Part shown: one piece after another, positions 1-11,497 of the stretch
Position numbering within the stretch: the stretch's first letter is position 1
Layout: every line of letters starts with the position of its first letter
Origin: Bacillota bacterium
Lineage (GTDB): Bacteria; Bacillota; Clostridia; Oscillospirales; Oscillospiraceae
Length of the DNA stretch: 64,000 bases
NCBI GenBank assembly: GCA_021770445.1
Contig: JAETQY010000008.1
Location: 62,001-126,000 of the forward strand
Direction: 5' to 3'
The notes under the pieces: model-generated
The model's input: the letters and a program-made list of their open reading frames with translations, nothing else
Told to the model about the DNA's origin: nothing
Databases searched by the model: none
Position numbers and translations under genes: made by a program

Positions 1-2136
<2,136 letters not shown>

Positions 2137-2151
2137 TGGTCTTATACTCCC

Positions 2152-4107
2152 TTAATAGTCAAGGTTGACGGCATACTTGGCGTTGCGCTCGATGAACTCC
2201 TTCCGGGGCTCCACCTTCTCACCCATGAGGATGGTGAAGGTCTCGTCGGCCCGGACGGCGTCGTCCAGCTCAATGCGGCGCAGGGTGCGCTTCTCCGGGT
2301 CCATGGTGGTCTCCCACAGCTCGTGGGGGTTCATCTCGCCCAGGCCCTTAAAGCGGGAGATGTCAATTTTCGCGTTGGGGTTATCCCCACGCATTTCGGC
2401 GGAGATTTTGTCCCGCTCCTCCTCGGAGAAGGCCAGTCGAACCTGCTTGCCCCGGGTCAGCTTGAACAGGGGGGGGACGGCAGAGTAGACGTAGCCCTGT
2501 TCGATCAGCGGCCGCATAAAGCGGAAGAAGAACGTCAGTAGCAGGGTGCGGATGTGCGCGCCGTCCACATCGGCATCGGCCATGATAATCACTTTATGAT
2601 ACCGCAGCTTATTCAGGTCGAAGTCGTCCCCGATGCCCGCCCCCAGGGCGGTGATGACCGGGGTGAGCTTGTCGTTGCCGTAGACCTTGTCCGCCCGGGC
2701 CTTCTCCACGTTGAGCATCTTGCCCCACAGAGGGAGGATGGCCTGGAAGCGGGAATCCCGGCCCTGGGTGGCGGAGCCGCCGGCGGAGTCGCCCTCGACG
2801 ATATAGATTTCGGTGAGCTCCGGGTTGGCCTCGTTGCAATCCCGGAGCTTGTCGGGCATGGCGGCCCCGCCCAGGGCGGTCTTGCGGCGGACCGACTCCC
2901 GGGCCTTCCGGGCGGCCTCCCGGGCCCGGTTGGCCATCAGCGCCTTGTCCAGGATGGCCCGGCCCACTGCCGGGTTCTCCTCCAGAAAAATCTCCAGCTT
3001 TTCGGAGACAATATTGTTCACCAGGGTGCGCATCTCGCTGTTGCCCAGCTTGGCCTTGGTCTGGCCCTCAAACTGGGCTTCGGTAAGCTTCACTGAAATG
3101 ACCACAGTGAGGCCCTCCCGGCAGTCGTCGCCGGACACCTTTTCGTCGTCCTTCAGCAGCTTAATTTTCTTGCCGTAGGCGTTGAGCACGTTGGTCAGCG
3201 CCCGCTTGAAGCCCTCCTCGTGCATACCGCCCTCGGCGGTGTGCACATTGTTGGCGAAGGAGACCATGACTTCCTGGTAGCCGTCGTTATACTGCATGGC
3301 CACCTCGGCCATGGAGTCCTCCCGGGCCCCGGACATGTAGATCACATCCGAGTGAATGGGGTCCTTGTTCTTGTTGATGAAGGAGACAAACTCCCGGATG
3401 CCCCCCTCGTAGCACATGTCGTCCTCCTGCTCCTGGCCGGGGCGCAGGTCCACCGTCTGGATGCGCAGGCCGGCGTTGAGAAAGGCCTCCTCCCGCATGC
3501 GGGTGTGGAGGGTGTCGTAGCTGTACTCCAGGGTGTCAAACATCTCCGGGTCGGGCTTGAAGGTGACGGTGGTGCCGGTGTGGTCGGTCTTGCCCACTAC
3601 CTTCATCTCTTGGGTGATCTTGCCCCGGGAGAACTTCATCTCATAAATTTCTCCGTTCTTGTGGACCTGGACCTCCAGCCACTCGCTCAAAGCGTTGACC
3701 ACCGAGGCGCCCACGCCGTGGAGGCCGCCCGACACCTTGTAGCCGCCGCCGCCGAACTTGCCACCAGCGTGGAGGATGGTAAAGACCACCTCCAGGGCGG
3801 GCTTGCCCGTCTGGGGCTGGATGTCCACCGGGATGCCTCGGCCGTTGTCGGTGACGGTGATGGTATTGCCCGGGTTGATGGTGACGGTGATGTCGGTACA
3901 GTGGCCGGCCAGGGCCTCGTCAATGGAGTTGTCCACAATCTCATACACCAGGTGGTGCAGGCCCGACTCCGAGGTGGAGCCGATATACATGCCGGGGCGC
4001 TTGCGCACCGCCTCCAGTCCCTCCAGGACTTGAATTTCTGACCCGCCGTACTCGTGGTCGGTCTGGGTGGTATTCAGTTCGTTCTGCTGGTTCAGTTCTT
4101 CAGACAT
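2152..4107 (-). CDS. gyrB: DNA gyrase subunit B
   Basis: ATPase subunit of gyrase, 651 aa, normal length for a Firmicute GyrB. The GHKL ATPase domain shows [11 protein letters not shown] (catalytic Glu56) and DNGRGIPVD. The TOPRIM domain shows EGDSAGGSA and [12 protein letters not shown]. The KMLNVEKAR segment is the GyrB quinolone-associated region and looks ordinary. The ATG at 4107 is preceded by GGAGGG at good spacing. It lies upstream of gyrA and downstream of recF-remB, the classical origin-proximal order. Confidence 0.99.
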   Translation of the reverse strand: MSEELNQQNELNTTQTDHEYGGSEIQVLEGLEAVRKRPGMYIGSTSESGLHHLVYEIVDNSIDEALAGHCTDITVTINPGNTITVTDNGRGIPVDIQPQTGKPALEVVFTILHAGGKFGGGGYKVSGGLHGVGASVVNALSEWLEVQVHKNGEIYEMKFSRGKITQEMKVVGKTDHTGTTVTFKPDPEMFDTLEYSYDTLHTRMREEAFLNAGLRIQTVDLRPGQEQEDDMCYEGGIREFVSFINKNKDPIHSDVIYMSGAREDSMAEVAMQYNDGYQEVMVSFANNVHTAEGGMHEEGFKRALTNVLNAYGKKIKLLKDDEKVSGDDCREGLTVVISVKLTEAQFEGQTKAKLGNSEMRTLVNNIVSEKLEIFLEENPAVGRAILDKALMANRAREAARKARESVRRKTALGGAAMPDKLRDCNEANPELTEIYIVEGDSAGGSATQGRDSRFQAILPLWGKMLNVEKARADKVYGNDKLTPVITALGAGIGDDFDLNKLRYHKVIIMADADVDGAHIRTLLLTFFFRFMRPLIEQGYVYSAVPPLFKLTRGKQVRLAFSEEERDKISAEMRGDNPNAKIDISRFKGLGEMNPHELWETTMDPEKRTLRRIELDDAVRADETFTILMGEKVEPRKEFIERNAKYAVNLDY

Positions 4108-4158
4108 AATTTCCCTCCGCGATGGTAATATCCTGTTGGGGCGGATTACCCCCGAAAA

Positions 4159-4569
4159 TCATTCCAGTTCCTCGTCGTCCAGGCCGGCGGTGTCGTGATA
4201 GTCGTCATCGCCGCCCTCGGCCCCCACCAGCTCGGTGGTCCGCATCCGGCGCTTGTCCTTGGCCTCCTCCACATGCTTGTGGATCAGCTCCTTGACCTCC
4301 CTGGGGTGCTTCACATTTTTCAGGTCCAGGTGAGGAATGCTCTTGTCCGAGGACACCACACACACCGTCCCCACGCCGAAGATCCGCTGGCCCAGGGACA
4401 TGTTCAGTTGGAGGTCCCGCACCCGGTAGAGCAGAACCTCATCGGACTTGATGTTGAGAAAGCCCGTCTCGCAGAACAGCCGGTCCTCGCTGAGGCGATA
4501 CCGGGTGAAGGACAGGGGCAGCCCCAGGTGACGCTTGCGGTCTTTCCACAGATACTCAATGGATTCCAT
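4159..4569 (-). CDS. Small PH-domain (bPH-like) protein
   Basis: A 136-aa protein with one compact beta-rich domain resembling bacterial PH-like (DUF304/bPH) proteins: YRLSEDRLFCETGFLNIK, then LLYRVRDLQLNMSLGQRI and IFGVGTVCVVSSD. An acidic tail ends DDEELE. There is no signal peptide or membrane segment, so it is probably cytosolic. An in-frame ATG exists five codons upstream, but GGAGG lies between the two ATGs, 7 nt before the second, so the start at 4569 is preferred. It sits between remB and gyrB, possibly in the recF-gyrB transcript. Specific function unknown. Confidence 0.75.
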   Translation of the reverse strand: MESIEYLWKDRKRHLGLPLSFTRYRLSEDRLFCETGFLNIKSDEVLLYRVRDLQLNMSLGQRIFGVGTVCVVSSDKSIPHLDLKNVKHPREVKELIHKHVEEAKDKRRMRTTELVGAEGGDDDYHDTAGLDDEELE

Positions 4570-4593
4570 ATGTTCAACCTCCATGTTTGGTTT

Positions 4594-4857
4594 TTATTCC
4601 AGTCCGCCTTTTTCCGCCCGGGCGGCCAGGGTGGCGGAGGAGAGAGGGGAGACATACACCACCGGCTCCCCCCAGCGGCTGTCCGCCAGAATGAAGGACC
4701 GGGGCAGGTCTTCGGTAAGCCAGATGGCCCGGCCCTCCGCCTCCGCCCGCTCCAGAAATTCACGGGTCTTAAAGGCCCAGCTGGCGTTGTCCAAATCGAA
4801 GATGCCTAAAATGTCCCTGTCGGGGATAACCACCGACTGGCCCAAATGCAGATACAT
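4594..4857 (-). CDS. remB: RemB/DUF370-type protein
   Basis: An 87-aa member of the DUF370/RemA-RemB (YaaB) family, small DNA-binding regulators first tied to biofilm-matrix control in Bacillus. The family core is visible in MYLHLGQSVVIPDRDILGIF and the following DLDNASWAFKTREFL. Its ATG at 4857 lies one base after the recF stop codon, indicating co-transcription. The recF-remB-gyrB arrangement is conserved in Firmicutes, which supports the call. Targets in this organism are unknown. Confidence 0.88.
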   Translation of the reverse strand: MYLHLGQSVVIPDRDILGIFDLDNASWAFKTREFLERAEAEGRAIWLTEDLPRSFILADSRWGEPVVYVSPLSSATLAARAEKGGLE

Positions 4858-4858
4858 C

Positions 4859-5962
4859 TTACACCAGCCTCCCGTCGTGGATATGGAAGGCCTTACCGCC
4901 CTCCAGGCCCTCCAGCTTTTCCTCCTCGCAGCAGGTAATGAACACCTGCCCGCCCCGGATGCGGTTGAGGACAAAGGACTGCCGCTTGGGGTCCAGCTCG
5001 GAGAGCACGTCGTCCAGCAGGAGGACGGGCCACTCGCCGGTCTCCTCCTGAAATATTTCCCGCTGGGCCAACTTCAGGGACAGGGCAGCCGTCCGGGTCT
5101 GACCTTGGGAGGCGTAGGTCTTGGCGTTTTTCCCACCGATGCTTACCGTCAGATCGTCCTTGTGGGGCCCGGACAGGCACTGCCGGCTGTCGATCTCCGC
5201 CTGGCGGTGCTTCTCCTGATGCTCCAGCAGAAGGGGGAGCAGTTCCCGGGGCTGTTTTTGTGGGTCGTCCACGGTGGACACCGTCTCATAGCCCAGCTCT
5301 AGCTCTTCCCGCCCCCCGGAGAAGTCGGCATGAATGGCGGGGGCATGCTCCCGCAGGCGCTTGATAAAGTGGGCTCGGTAGTGGATCACAATAGCCCCCG
5401 TCTGCGCCATACGGAGATTGAAGTCGTCCAGGGTGTCCAGCAAGGAGGGGTTCTCCGGCCAGTCCCGAAGAATACGGGTCTTGTGATCGTAGAGCCGGTT
5501 GTACTCTCCCAACGCCTGGGCGTACCGGGGCCGCAGCTGGCAGATGGCCCCGTCCAGGAACCTCCGCCGCTCCGCACCCCCCGCTTTGATGAGGGACAGA
5601 TCCTCTGGACAGAACAGCACCGTATTCAAAATCCCCGCCAGTTCTCCGGCGGTCTTGAGCTTCACCCCGTTGGAGTACAACTGCCGGCCCCGGCCCCGGA
5701 AGAGCTTAGCCTCCAGGGAAAAATCCCGGCCTCGGCTGAACACCTCCCCCTTGATGAAGGCAGAGTCAATATCCAGCATAATCATTTCCCGGTCGAACCG
5801 GGCCCGGTGGGACCGGGCGGCAGACAGATAGGCCACCGCCTCTAGCAGGTTGGTCTTGCCTTGGGCGTTGTCCCCGTAGATCAGGTTGACCCGGGGGTCA
5901 AAGTCCGCCTCCAGATGGGGGTAGTTGCGGAAGAAGTCCAGCTCCAGCCTCTTGACGATCAC
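4859..5962 (-). CDS. recF: DNA repair and recombination ATPase RecF
   Basis: SMC-like ATPase that loads RecA at gaps with RecO and RecR. It is 367 aa, the usual length. Walker [10 protein letters not shown] lies at residues 30-38, the ABC signature region is near [14 protein letters not shown], and the D-loop/Walker B is [15 protein letters not shown]. The start is the GTG at 5962, which overlaps the upstream S4 gene stop (GTGA), a sign of translational coupling. Downstream remB begins one base after its stop. Confidence 0.98.
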   Translation of the reverse strand: MIVKRLELDFFRNYPHLEADFDPRVNLIYGDNAQGKTNLLEAVAYLSAARSHRARFDREMIMLDIDSAFIKGEVFSRGRDFSLEAKLFRGRGRQLYSNGVKLKTAGELAGILNTVLFCPEDLSLIKAGGAERRRFLDGAICQLRPRYAQALGEYNRLYDHKTRILRDWPENPSLLDTLDDFNLRMAQTGAIVIHYRAHFIKRLREHAPAIHADFSGGREELELGYETVSTVDDPQKQPRELLPLLLEHQEKHRQAEIDSRQCLSGPHKDDLTVSIGGKNAKTYASQGQTRTAALSLKLAQREIFQEETGEWPVLLLDDVLSELDPKRQSFVLNRIRGGQVFITCCEEEKLEGLEGGKAFHIHDGRLV

Positions 5963-6174
5963 GTGACTACAAGCTCCGTCTCATTATCAATTACTACCTT
6001 ATCCCCAGGCCGCAGCTTCTTTCCCCGCATAGGGCAGGCCTCTCCATTGACGGACACCCGGCCCTCCTGGATAATCAGCTTGGCGTCCCCGCCGGTCTCC
6101 ACTGCCCCGGCAAATTTGAGCAGATCCTGGAGCTTGATAAATTCAGTGTGTATCTTGATCTCGTGGCTCTCCAT
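5959..6174 (-). CDS. yaaA: S4-domain RNA-binding protein (YaaA type)
   Basis: A 71-aa protein made almost entirely of one S4 domain ([20 protein letters not shown], then [20 protein letters not shown]). It matches the YaaA/RlbA-like protein encoded between dnaN and recF in Firmicutes. The domain binds structured RNA and a ribosome-associated role is assumed for the family. Its stop overlaps the recF GTG by four bases. The perfect parS site lies just upstream of its start. Confidence 0.93.
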   Translation of the reverse strand: MESHEIKIHTEFIKLQDLLKFAGAVETGGDAKLIIQEGRVSVNGEACPMRGKKLRPGDKVVIDNETELVVT

Positions 6175-6185
6175 TTTATTCCCCC

Positions 6186-6201
6186 TGTTTCACGTGAAAC
6201 A
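6186..6201. promoter_or_regulatory. parS centromere site (perfect consensus)
   Basis: The 16-bp palindrome TGTTTCACGTGAAACA matches the Bacillus/Clostridia parS consensus at every base. It lies in the 41-bp gap between dnaN and the S4 gene, about 2.8 kb from the presumed origin. It is the expected loading site for the ParB encoded at 26.3 kb. Confidence 0.95.
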
Positions 6202-6215
6202 TTGAAATTTCAGCA

Positions 6216-7322
6216 CTAATTGGCCTTCAGCCGCACGGGAAGCACCATATAAATGAAATTCTCCTCTCCCTCGGCGGGCAGGATAACACAGGGGGCCACT
6301 CCGGAGGTGAACTCCATACGCAGCTTGTCGGCGGGGGCGGCCTTCAGGGCGTCCATCAGATACTTGTTATTGAATCCGATCTCCAGGTTACCGCCGTCTC
6401 CGAAGATAATGCACTGGTCGGCGGCGTCGCCGATGGCAGTCTTGGTGGTGATGGACACCATACCATCTCCAAAGACACAGCGCAGGGGAGACTTCAACTT
6501 CTCGCTAATGATGAGGGATACCCGCTCGATGGAGGACAGCAGGGCCCGGGCCTCCACCTCTACCTTGACGGAATTGTTCCGGGGGATGGCGTTGCGGTAG
6601 GCCAGGAAGTCCCCTTCCAGCCGGCGGCACACCAGGACAGTGTCCCCGGTCTGGAACATGATGTGACGGGCCCCCTGAGTGACGGTGACATCTTCCTCCC
6701 CGGAGCATATTTTTTCCACTTCTCCCAGAGCCGAACCAGGTACTACAAAGGAGAAGGCATCAGCCCCCTTCTTCTCCTCCACCCCCTCGTGACGCAGAGC
6801 CAGGCGGTAGCCGTCCACTGAGACCACAGTAAGACCGCTCCCGTCGACTTCAAAGAGAGACCCGGTATGGATGGGCCGGCTCTCGTTGTCACTGACAGCA
6901 AAGAGGGTCTGGGAAATCATGGAGCGCAGCACCGGCTGCTTGATGGTCAGGGCGTTCTGCTGATCCACAGAGGGCAGCTCGGGGAACTCCTCCGGGTCGG
7001 TGCCCAGAATATTGAACTCGGACAGGCCGCACTTGATATTCACTGTGTAGCCCTGGGAGGTAAACACCACCACATCGTCGGGCATCTTGCGGACGATCTC
7101 CCCGAAGAGGCGGGCGGACAGCACAAGAGAGCCCCCCTCCGTGATCTCAGCAGGGACAGTAACTTGAATCCCGGTCTCCAGATTGTAGCCGGTGAGGCGC
7201 AAGGTCTGTCCCGCCTCTATCAGGATACCCTCCATGGCGGGGATGGAGCTCTTTACCGCCACAGCCCGGGAGGCGACGGAAACAGCGGCGGACAGCAGGG
7301 CTTTTTCACAGGAGAATTTCAT
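6216..7322 (-). CDS. dnaN: DNA polymerase III beta subunit (sliding clamp)
   Basis: Processivity clamp, 368 aa from MKFSCEKALLSAAVSVASRA to a terminal MVLPVRLKAN, the beta-clamp C-terminal signature. The start at 7322 is chosen over an in-frame ATG 34 codons upstream because GGAGGAACCGTCT precedes it at proper spacing and homologues begin MKF. It follows dnaA in transcription order, with a roughly 220-bp DnaA-box region between them. Confidence 0.98.
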   Translation of the reverse strand: MKFSCEKALLSAAVSVASRAVAVKSSIPAMEGILIEAGQTLRLTGYNLETGIQVTVPAEITEGGSLVLSARLFGEIVRKMPDDVVVFTSQGYTVNIKCGLSEFNILGTDPEEFPELPSVDQQNALTIKQPVLRSMISQTLFAVSDNESRPIHTGSLFEVDGSGLTVVSVDGYRLALRHEGVEEKKGADAFSFVVPGSALGEVEKICSGEEDVTVTQGARHIMFQTGDTVLVCRRLEGDFLAYRNAIPRNNSVKVEVEARALLSSIERVSLIISEKLKSPLRCVFGDGMVSITTKTAIGDAADQCIIFGDGGNLEIGFNNKYLMDALKAAPADKLRMEFTSGVAPCVILPAEGEENFIYMVLPVRLKAN

Positions 7323-7407
7323 AGACGGTTCCTCCAATCTCTTTCTCTCTCCGCCATAGGGAGGAGAGGATATAATTTTAGCAATAGTAGTCAGTAGGCA
7401 AAAATAA

Positions 7408-7545
7408 TGTGGAAAAATGGCCAAATTCCTTGCAGCTCTAAGAAAAATTTCTCAACAGGGGGTGTGAACAGATTCATGGTATTTTCCACAGGGGTGCTGA
7501 ATATCCACATTTCTTCCTCAACACTCCACAATTTGGTGTGGATAT
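7408..7545. promoter_or_regulatory. DnaA-box cluster between dnaA and dnaN (oriC half)
   Basis: Four 9-mers resembling TTATCCACA: TTTTCCACA at 7408-7416 (minus) and 7482-7490 (plus), ATATCCACA at 7501-7509 (plus) and 7537-7545 (minus). Each has one mismatch. The flanks are AT-richer than the genes. The dnaA-dnaN intergenic region is one half of the bipartite origin in many Firmicutes, so this is probably part of oriC or its incC/DnaA-control portion. Function inferred. Confidence 0.7.
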
Positions 7546-7546
7546 T

Positions 7547-8863
7547 CTATTCATATCTCGCATTGATGTTGGTTGTAATATCCTTGATGATCTCCGCCTT
7601 CTCCGGGTCGGTCTTGACCAGACCCTCAATACGGTTGAGGGCGTTGAGGACAGTGCTGTGGTCCCGGCCGTTAAACTCCTGGCCGATCTCCTTCAAAGAG
7701 AGGTTGGTCATGCGGCGGATCTGGAACATAGCGATCTGCCGGGCCAGGGAGATGTCCTTGGAGCGACCCTGACCCCGAAGAATGTCCGGCTCGATGTTGT
7801 AGAACTTGCAGACCTCCTCGATGATGACGTCGGCGGTGGGCAGGATGTCCGACTTCTCCTTGAAGATGTCCTTCACCGCCCGGATGACCGTGTTCTTGTC
7901 CACCGTGTCCCCGATCAGGTCCTGGTAGGCCATGATCTTGTTCACTGTACCCTCGATCTGCCGGACGTTGGCGGTGATATTTTCGGCGATGAGCTGGATC
8001 AGAAAGTCGGGCAGCTCCATCCCCATGCGAATGGACTTATTCTTCACAATGGCCATGCGGGTCTCGTAGTCCGGGGGGATGATATCGGCCAGCAGACCCC
8101 ACTCGAAGCGAGTCTTTAGCCGGTCCTCCAGCCGGAGCATCTCCTTGGGAGGGCGGTCGGAGGTGAAGACGATCTGTTTTTTCAGTTCGTACAGAGTGTT
8201 GAAGGTGTGGAACATCTCCTCCTGGGTGGAGTCACGACCGGCGATGAACTGTACGTCGTCCATAAGAAACACATCGGCCCCCCGGTACTTGTCCCGGAAC
8301 TCCTGATTCCGACCCTCCCGGATGGCGGTAACCAGCTCGTTGGTAAAGGCGTCCCCCTTGACATAGATGATCTTATACTCCGGGTGGTTGGCATGGATGG
8401 TGTGGGCGATGGAGTAGAGGAGATGGGTCTTGCCCAGACCGGAGTTGCCGAAGATAAACAGGGGATTATAGCTCTCTCCCGGGTTGTCAGCCACCTTCCG
8501 GGCGGCGGCGTGGGCCAGCTTGTTGGAGGACCCTACCACGAAGCGCTCAAAGGTGTATTCCTCGGTGCCGGGGAGGAAGGAGGACTGTTTGGTCTCCTGT
8601 TGGAAGTTGTCCAGTTCCCCCTCGGTGAGGACGATGACCTGGAAGCTGGCGGAAAACAGCTCGTGGAGAGCGTTCTGGATGGGCAAAATATAGCGGGCGG
8701 CGATAATGTCCCGTTTCAGCCTGCTGGGGCTATACAGGATGAAACGGTCCTCCTGTAGAGCGATAGCCTGGGCGTCGTCAAACCAGGTATTCAAGGTGGT
8801 GGCGGTCATCTCGGCCCCCATCAGGGCTTTGACCTTGTTCCACACTTCCGCGGCGGGATTCAT
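7547..8863 (-). CDS. dnaA: Chromosomal replication initiator DnaA
   Basis: AAA+ initiator, 438 aa. The N-terminal domain I starts MNPAAEVWNKVKALMGAEMT. Walker A GNSGLGKTH lies at residues 140-148, followed by Walker B in VFLMDDVQFIAGRDS. The C-terminal DNA-binding domain IV shows GRSKDISLARQIAMF and the signature GRDHSTVLNAL. The linker domain II is short, a common clostridial state. A sigma-A-like promoter lies 63 bp upstream and DnaA-box-like sites flank the gene on both sides. Confidence 0.99.
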   Translation of the reverse strand: MNPAAEVWNKVKALMGAEMTATTLNTWFDDAQAIALQEDRFILYSPSRLKRDIIAARYILPIQNALHELFSASFQVIVLTEGELDNFQQETKQSSFLPGTEEYTFERFVVGSSNKLAHAAARKVADNPGESYNPLFIFGNSGLGKTHLLYSIAHTIHANHPEYKIIYVKGDAFTNELVTAIREGRNQEFRDKYRGADVFLMDDVQFIAGRDSTQEEMFHTFNTLYELKKQIVFTSDRPPKEMLRLEDRLKTRFEWGLLADIIPPDYETRMAIVKNKSIRMGMELPDFLIQLIAENITANVRQIEGTVNKIMAYQDLIGDTVDKNTVIRAVKDIFKEKSDILPTADVIIEEVCKFYNIEPDILRGQGRSKDISLARQIAMFQIRRMTNLSLKEIGQEFNGRDHSTVLNALNRIEGLVKTDPEKAEIIKDITTNINARYE

Positions 8864-8925
8864 GGCAATCCTCCTTACAGAGACGGAATCTCAAAGAGAG
8901 AGAAACATAAAATTCATAGCATTTT

Positions 8926-8954
8926 ATTATACCAAAAAATAGGGTGAAGGGCAA
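8926..8954 (-). promoter_or_regulatory. Predicted dnaA promoter
   Basis: On the minus strand, -35 TTGCCC (8949-8954), a 17-bp spacer and -10 TATAAT (8926-8931) preceded by TGG. A DnaA-box-like TTTTCCACA lies just upstream at 8958-8966, consistent with autoregulation by DnaA. The leader to the dnaA ATG is about 55 nt. Confidence 0.75.
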
Positions 8955-9078
8955 GGTTTTTCCACATTTTTTATTTATAATGTGTGGCATAGCTTGTATG
9001 CGGTAAAAAATTCTTCCACAAGATATTGATATCAGAAAAAAATATAAAAAAATCTTTGTTTCCAGGCAAAAAAGATGG
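8955..9078. promoter_or_regulatory. dnaA-rpmH intergenic region, probable oriC
   Basis: The 332-bp gap between divergent dnaA and rpmH (8864-9195) holds the strongest AT-rich stretch of the origin region, TTTTCCACA at 8958-8966 and weaker TCTTCCACA at 9012-9020. Divergent gene orientation, the strand switch and these sites make it the likely unwinding or initiation region. No DnaA-trio was confidently assigned. Confidence 0.55.
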
Positions 9079-9108
9079 TTGACATAGGGGGCTTTTATCC
9101 GCTATAAT
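9079..9108 (+). promoter_or_regulatory. Predicted rpmH promoter
   Basis: -35 TTGACA (9079-9084), an 18-bp spacer and -10 TATAAT (9103-9108), both hexamers at full consensus. It drives rpmH and probably the rpmH-rnpA-yidD-yidC-jag run. Confidence 0.85.
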
Positions 9109-9195
9109 ACTACCCGTATCTTTTGCAGACCGCAGCTTCGGCTGTTGTTGGGCCGGGAGAGCCGGCTTGAAATCTGAACTGAGGAGGTGTCCCCC

Positions 9196-9330
9196 ATGCT
9201 TCGTACCTATCAGCCTAAAAAGCGTCAGCGCTCCAAGGAGCACGGCTTCCGCAAGCGTATGGCCACCCGCAATGGCCGCAAGGTTTTGGCCCGCCGCCGT
9301 GCCAAGGGCCGCGCCCGCCTGACCCACTAA
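9196..9330 (+). CDS. rpmH: 50S ribosomal protein L34
   Basis: A 44-aa, strongly basic protein beginning [20 protein letters not shown] and ending [10 protein letters not shown], the standard L34 sequence and length. GGAGG lies upstream of the ATG at 9196. It is the first gene to the right of the origin. The 130 bp between it and rnpA hold only small GC-rich hairpins. Confidence 0.98.
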   Translation: MLRTYQPKKRQRSKEHGFRKRMATRNGRKVLARRRAKGRARLTH

Positions 9331-9460
9331 GGTGGAGCGAGGCGGCCAGGCCGCCCTCCTCTGCCGACGGGCAGCCGGAACGGGACAGACAGTTTAGATA
9401 GCGCACAATCAGGGGCGTGGGAGAAGATCCTCCGCCCTATCTGTGCATACGGAGGAAATC

Positions 9461-9817
9461 ATGAAGCATACCGTATCCCTGAAACAAAATCATGAGTTCC
9501 GCCGGCTGTACAGCAAGGGAAAGAGCGCTGTCTCCCCCTATTTTGTCATCTACTGCCGGAGGACTGGCCGACCGGTAAGCCGGTTGGGCATCACCACTGG
9601 GGTGAAGCTGGGCAACGCCGTTAAGCGCAATCGGGCCCGCCGCCGCATCCGGGAGCTGTACCGCACCCATGAAGGGGAGCTGCTCCCCGGGTACGACATC
9701 GTCGTAGTGGCCCGCACCCGGGCGATCTACGGCCGGTACGCCGAACTGGAGCGTAGCTTTGGCCAGCTGACAAAAAAATTGGGTCTGACCCCGCCAAAGG
9801 GGGACAGAGCCCGGTGA
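9461..9817 (+). CDS. rnpA: Ribonuclease P protein component
   Basis: Protein cofactor of RNase P in tRNA 5'-end maturation, 118 aa. The family RNR motif is present in [17 protein letters not shown]. The ATG at 9461 follows GGAGGAAATC at ideal spacing; an in-frame GTG six codons upstream is less likely. Its stop overlaps the yidD GTG start (GTGA), so the two are translationally coupled. Confidence 0.97.
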   Translation: MKHTVSLKQNHEFRRLYSKGKSAVSPYFVIYCRRTGRPVSRLGITTGVKLGNAVKRNRARRRIRELYRTHEGELLPGYDIVVVARTRAIYGRYAELERSFGQLTKKLGLTPPKGDRAR

Positions 9818-10032
9818 AAACGCTGCTTCTGTCTCTGATCCGATTCTACCGGCGCGCCATCTCGCCCCTGCGCCCCCCATGCTGCCGTTTTATCCCCACC
9901 TGCTCAGAGTACGCTTTAGAGGCAGTGGAGAAGTACGGCGCAGTCAAGGGGGGCTGGCTGGCCCTGCGCAGATTGTCGCGGTGCCACCCCTTTCACCGGC
10001 AGAAGTCCATTGAATACGACCCTGTCCCCTGA
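9814..10032 (+). CDS. yidD: Membrane protein insertion efficiency factor YidD
   Basis: A 72-aa YidD protein. The family cysteine pattern is seen in [20 protein letters not shown], followed by [15 protein letters not shown]. It is a peripheral, cytoplasmic-face membrane protein thought to assist YidC. It starts at the GTG overlapping rnpA. The gene lies between rnpA and yidC as in most bacteria. Confidence 0.96.
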   Translation: MKTLLLSLIRFYRRAISPLRPPCCRFIPTCSEYALEAVEKYGAVKGGWLALRRLSRCHPFHRQKSIEYDPVP

Positions 10033-10068
10033 GCTTCTGCCACAACTTGATATGCGGAGGTATTTTTA

Positions 10069-11493
10069 GTGGGTATTATTTTACAACCCTTTGCCTGGCT
10101 GCTGCTGTTCTTCTATAATCTGTTCAACAATTACGGCATCGCCTTGATTCTCTTTGCCATTGTGGTCAAGCTGATCCTGTTTCCTGTTACGCTGAAGCAG
10201 AAAAAGAGCATGATCCAGACTACTATGCTCTCCAGCAAGATGCAGCAGCTTCAAAAGCAGTACGGCAAGGACCGGGAGCGCTATAATCTGGAGATCCAGA
10301 AGCTCTACGAGAAGGAGAAGGTCAACCCTATGGGGGGCTGTCTCTGGTCCCTGATCCCCATGGTGGTCCTCATTCTGCTGTACAGCATCATCCGGTACCC
10401 CCTGACCTACTTTATGGGGATGTCCGATGACCAGATCCAGACCCTGGCCACCCAGCTCAACTGGTCTGAGGTGGCCGTCTCCAGTGGCTGGGTCACTGCC
10501 GCGGTGATGGAGAAGGCGGAAAACCTGTTCCAGAACGGCGCCTATAACCAATTGTATCTTTTGTCTCTGGTTACCAAGGACAATCTGGCCTCTCTCCAGT
10601 CCGTCACTGGGGCGGACGGCCTGTTTGTGATGAACTTCATGTTCCTTGGCATTGATCTATCCAAGATTCCCAACTGGAGATTCTGGGTAGACGGCTTGAA
10701 GTCTATCGGTCTGTTTATTCTGCCTCTGGTCTCTGTGGCCGTGTCCTTCCTGTCTATGAAGGTGTCTATGGCCACCAACCAGATGAACAAGCAGGAAGAA
10801 AACAAGCAGATGGACCAGACCAACAAGATGATGATGTGGATGATGCCCCTCATGTCTTTGTGGATCGGTTTCACTGTCCCCGCCGGCCTGTCTGTCTACT
10901 GGATCGCCCAGTATTTTGTCACCATGGTCCAGGAGGTCATCTGCGGCAAGATGCTGAAGAAGGACTACGAGGCCGCCCGGGAGGCCGCTGCCAAGCGGGA
11001 GGCTGAGGAAAAGGAAGAGGAGAAGCGCCGCAAGGAGGAGGCCCGTCTGGAGCGCCAGCGCCGCCTTGAGGAGGAGAAGAAGAACAAGGGCAAGAAGAAG
11101 CCCAAGAAGGACGCCGAGCCTGACCAGGAGGGGGTCAACCGGGAGGACAGCCGGGAGGGCATCCGGGCCTACGCCCGGGGCCGGTCCTATATCCCTGGTC
11201 GCTACGGCGGCGTGACCCCCTACACCGATCCCAATCAGATTTTCCGGGCCATGGAGGCCGCCGGGACCGATAAGAAGAAAAAGAAGGACAAGGAGAAGCC
11301 GGAGGGCACCACCCAGGCCGGGTCCATTCAGATCCCGGAGAGCAAGCCCGCCGAGCCTGTGACTCCCGTTGAGGAGACCGCCCCCGCCCCCATCGAGGCC
11401 CCCGTTGAAGCTCCCGCTGAGACCGAAGAGGTGGAAGTGGAAGTGGAGGAAATTGAGGTCGAGGTGGACGATGATGAGAATAAGGAGGGCTGA
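10069..11493 (+). CDS. yidC: YidC/Oxa1 membrane protein insertase
   Basis: A 474-aa insertase starting at a GTG (10069) behind GGAGG. Hydrophobic segments are visible near residues 5-25, 30-45, 90-115, 170-220 and 255-285. The groove position that is Arg in E. coli YidC appears as Lys here (FAIVVKLILFPV). There is no lipoprotein signal, so the protein differs from Bacillus SpoIIIJ at its N-terminus. About 170 C-terminal residues form a hydrophilic tail: first Lys/Arg/Glu-rich (probable helix), then Pro/Ala/Glu-rich ending in acidic repeats. Such basic tails bind ribosomes in some YidC proteins. Next to jag. Confidence 0.96.
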   Translation: MGIILQPFAWLLLFFYNLFNNYGIALILFAIVVKLILFPVTLKQKKSMIQTTMLSSKMQQLQKQYGKDRERYNLEIQKLYEKEKVNPMGGCLWSLIPMVVLILLYSIIRYPLTYFMGMSDDQIQTLATQLNWSEVAVSSGWVTAAVMEKAENLFQNGAYNQLYLLSLVTKDNLASLQSVTGADGLFVMNFMFLGIDLSKIPNWRFWVDGLKSIGLFILPLVSVAVSFLSMKVSMATNQMNKQEENKQMDQTNKMMMWMMPLMSLWIGFTVPAGLSVYWIAQYFVTMVQEVICGKMLKKDYEAAREAAAKREAEEKEEEKRRKEEARLERQRRLEEEKKNKGKKKPKKDAEPDQEGVNREDSREGIRAYARGRSYIPGRYGGVTPYTDPNQIFRAMEAAGTDKKKKKDKEKPEGTTQAGSIQIPESKPAEPVTPVEETAPAPIEAPVEAPAETEEVEVEVEEIEVEVDDDENKEG

Positions 11494-11497
11494 GTGA

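Noticed and set aside
5952-5972. CACGTG palindrome at the recF/S4 overlap as a parS site
   Set aside because: Only the central hexamer matches; the flanking TTT/AAA arms are absent.
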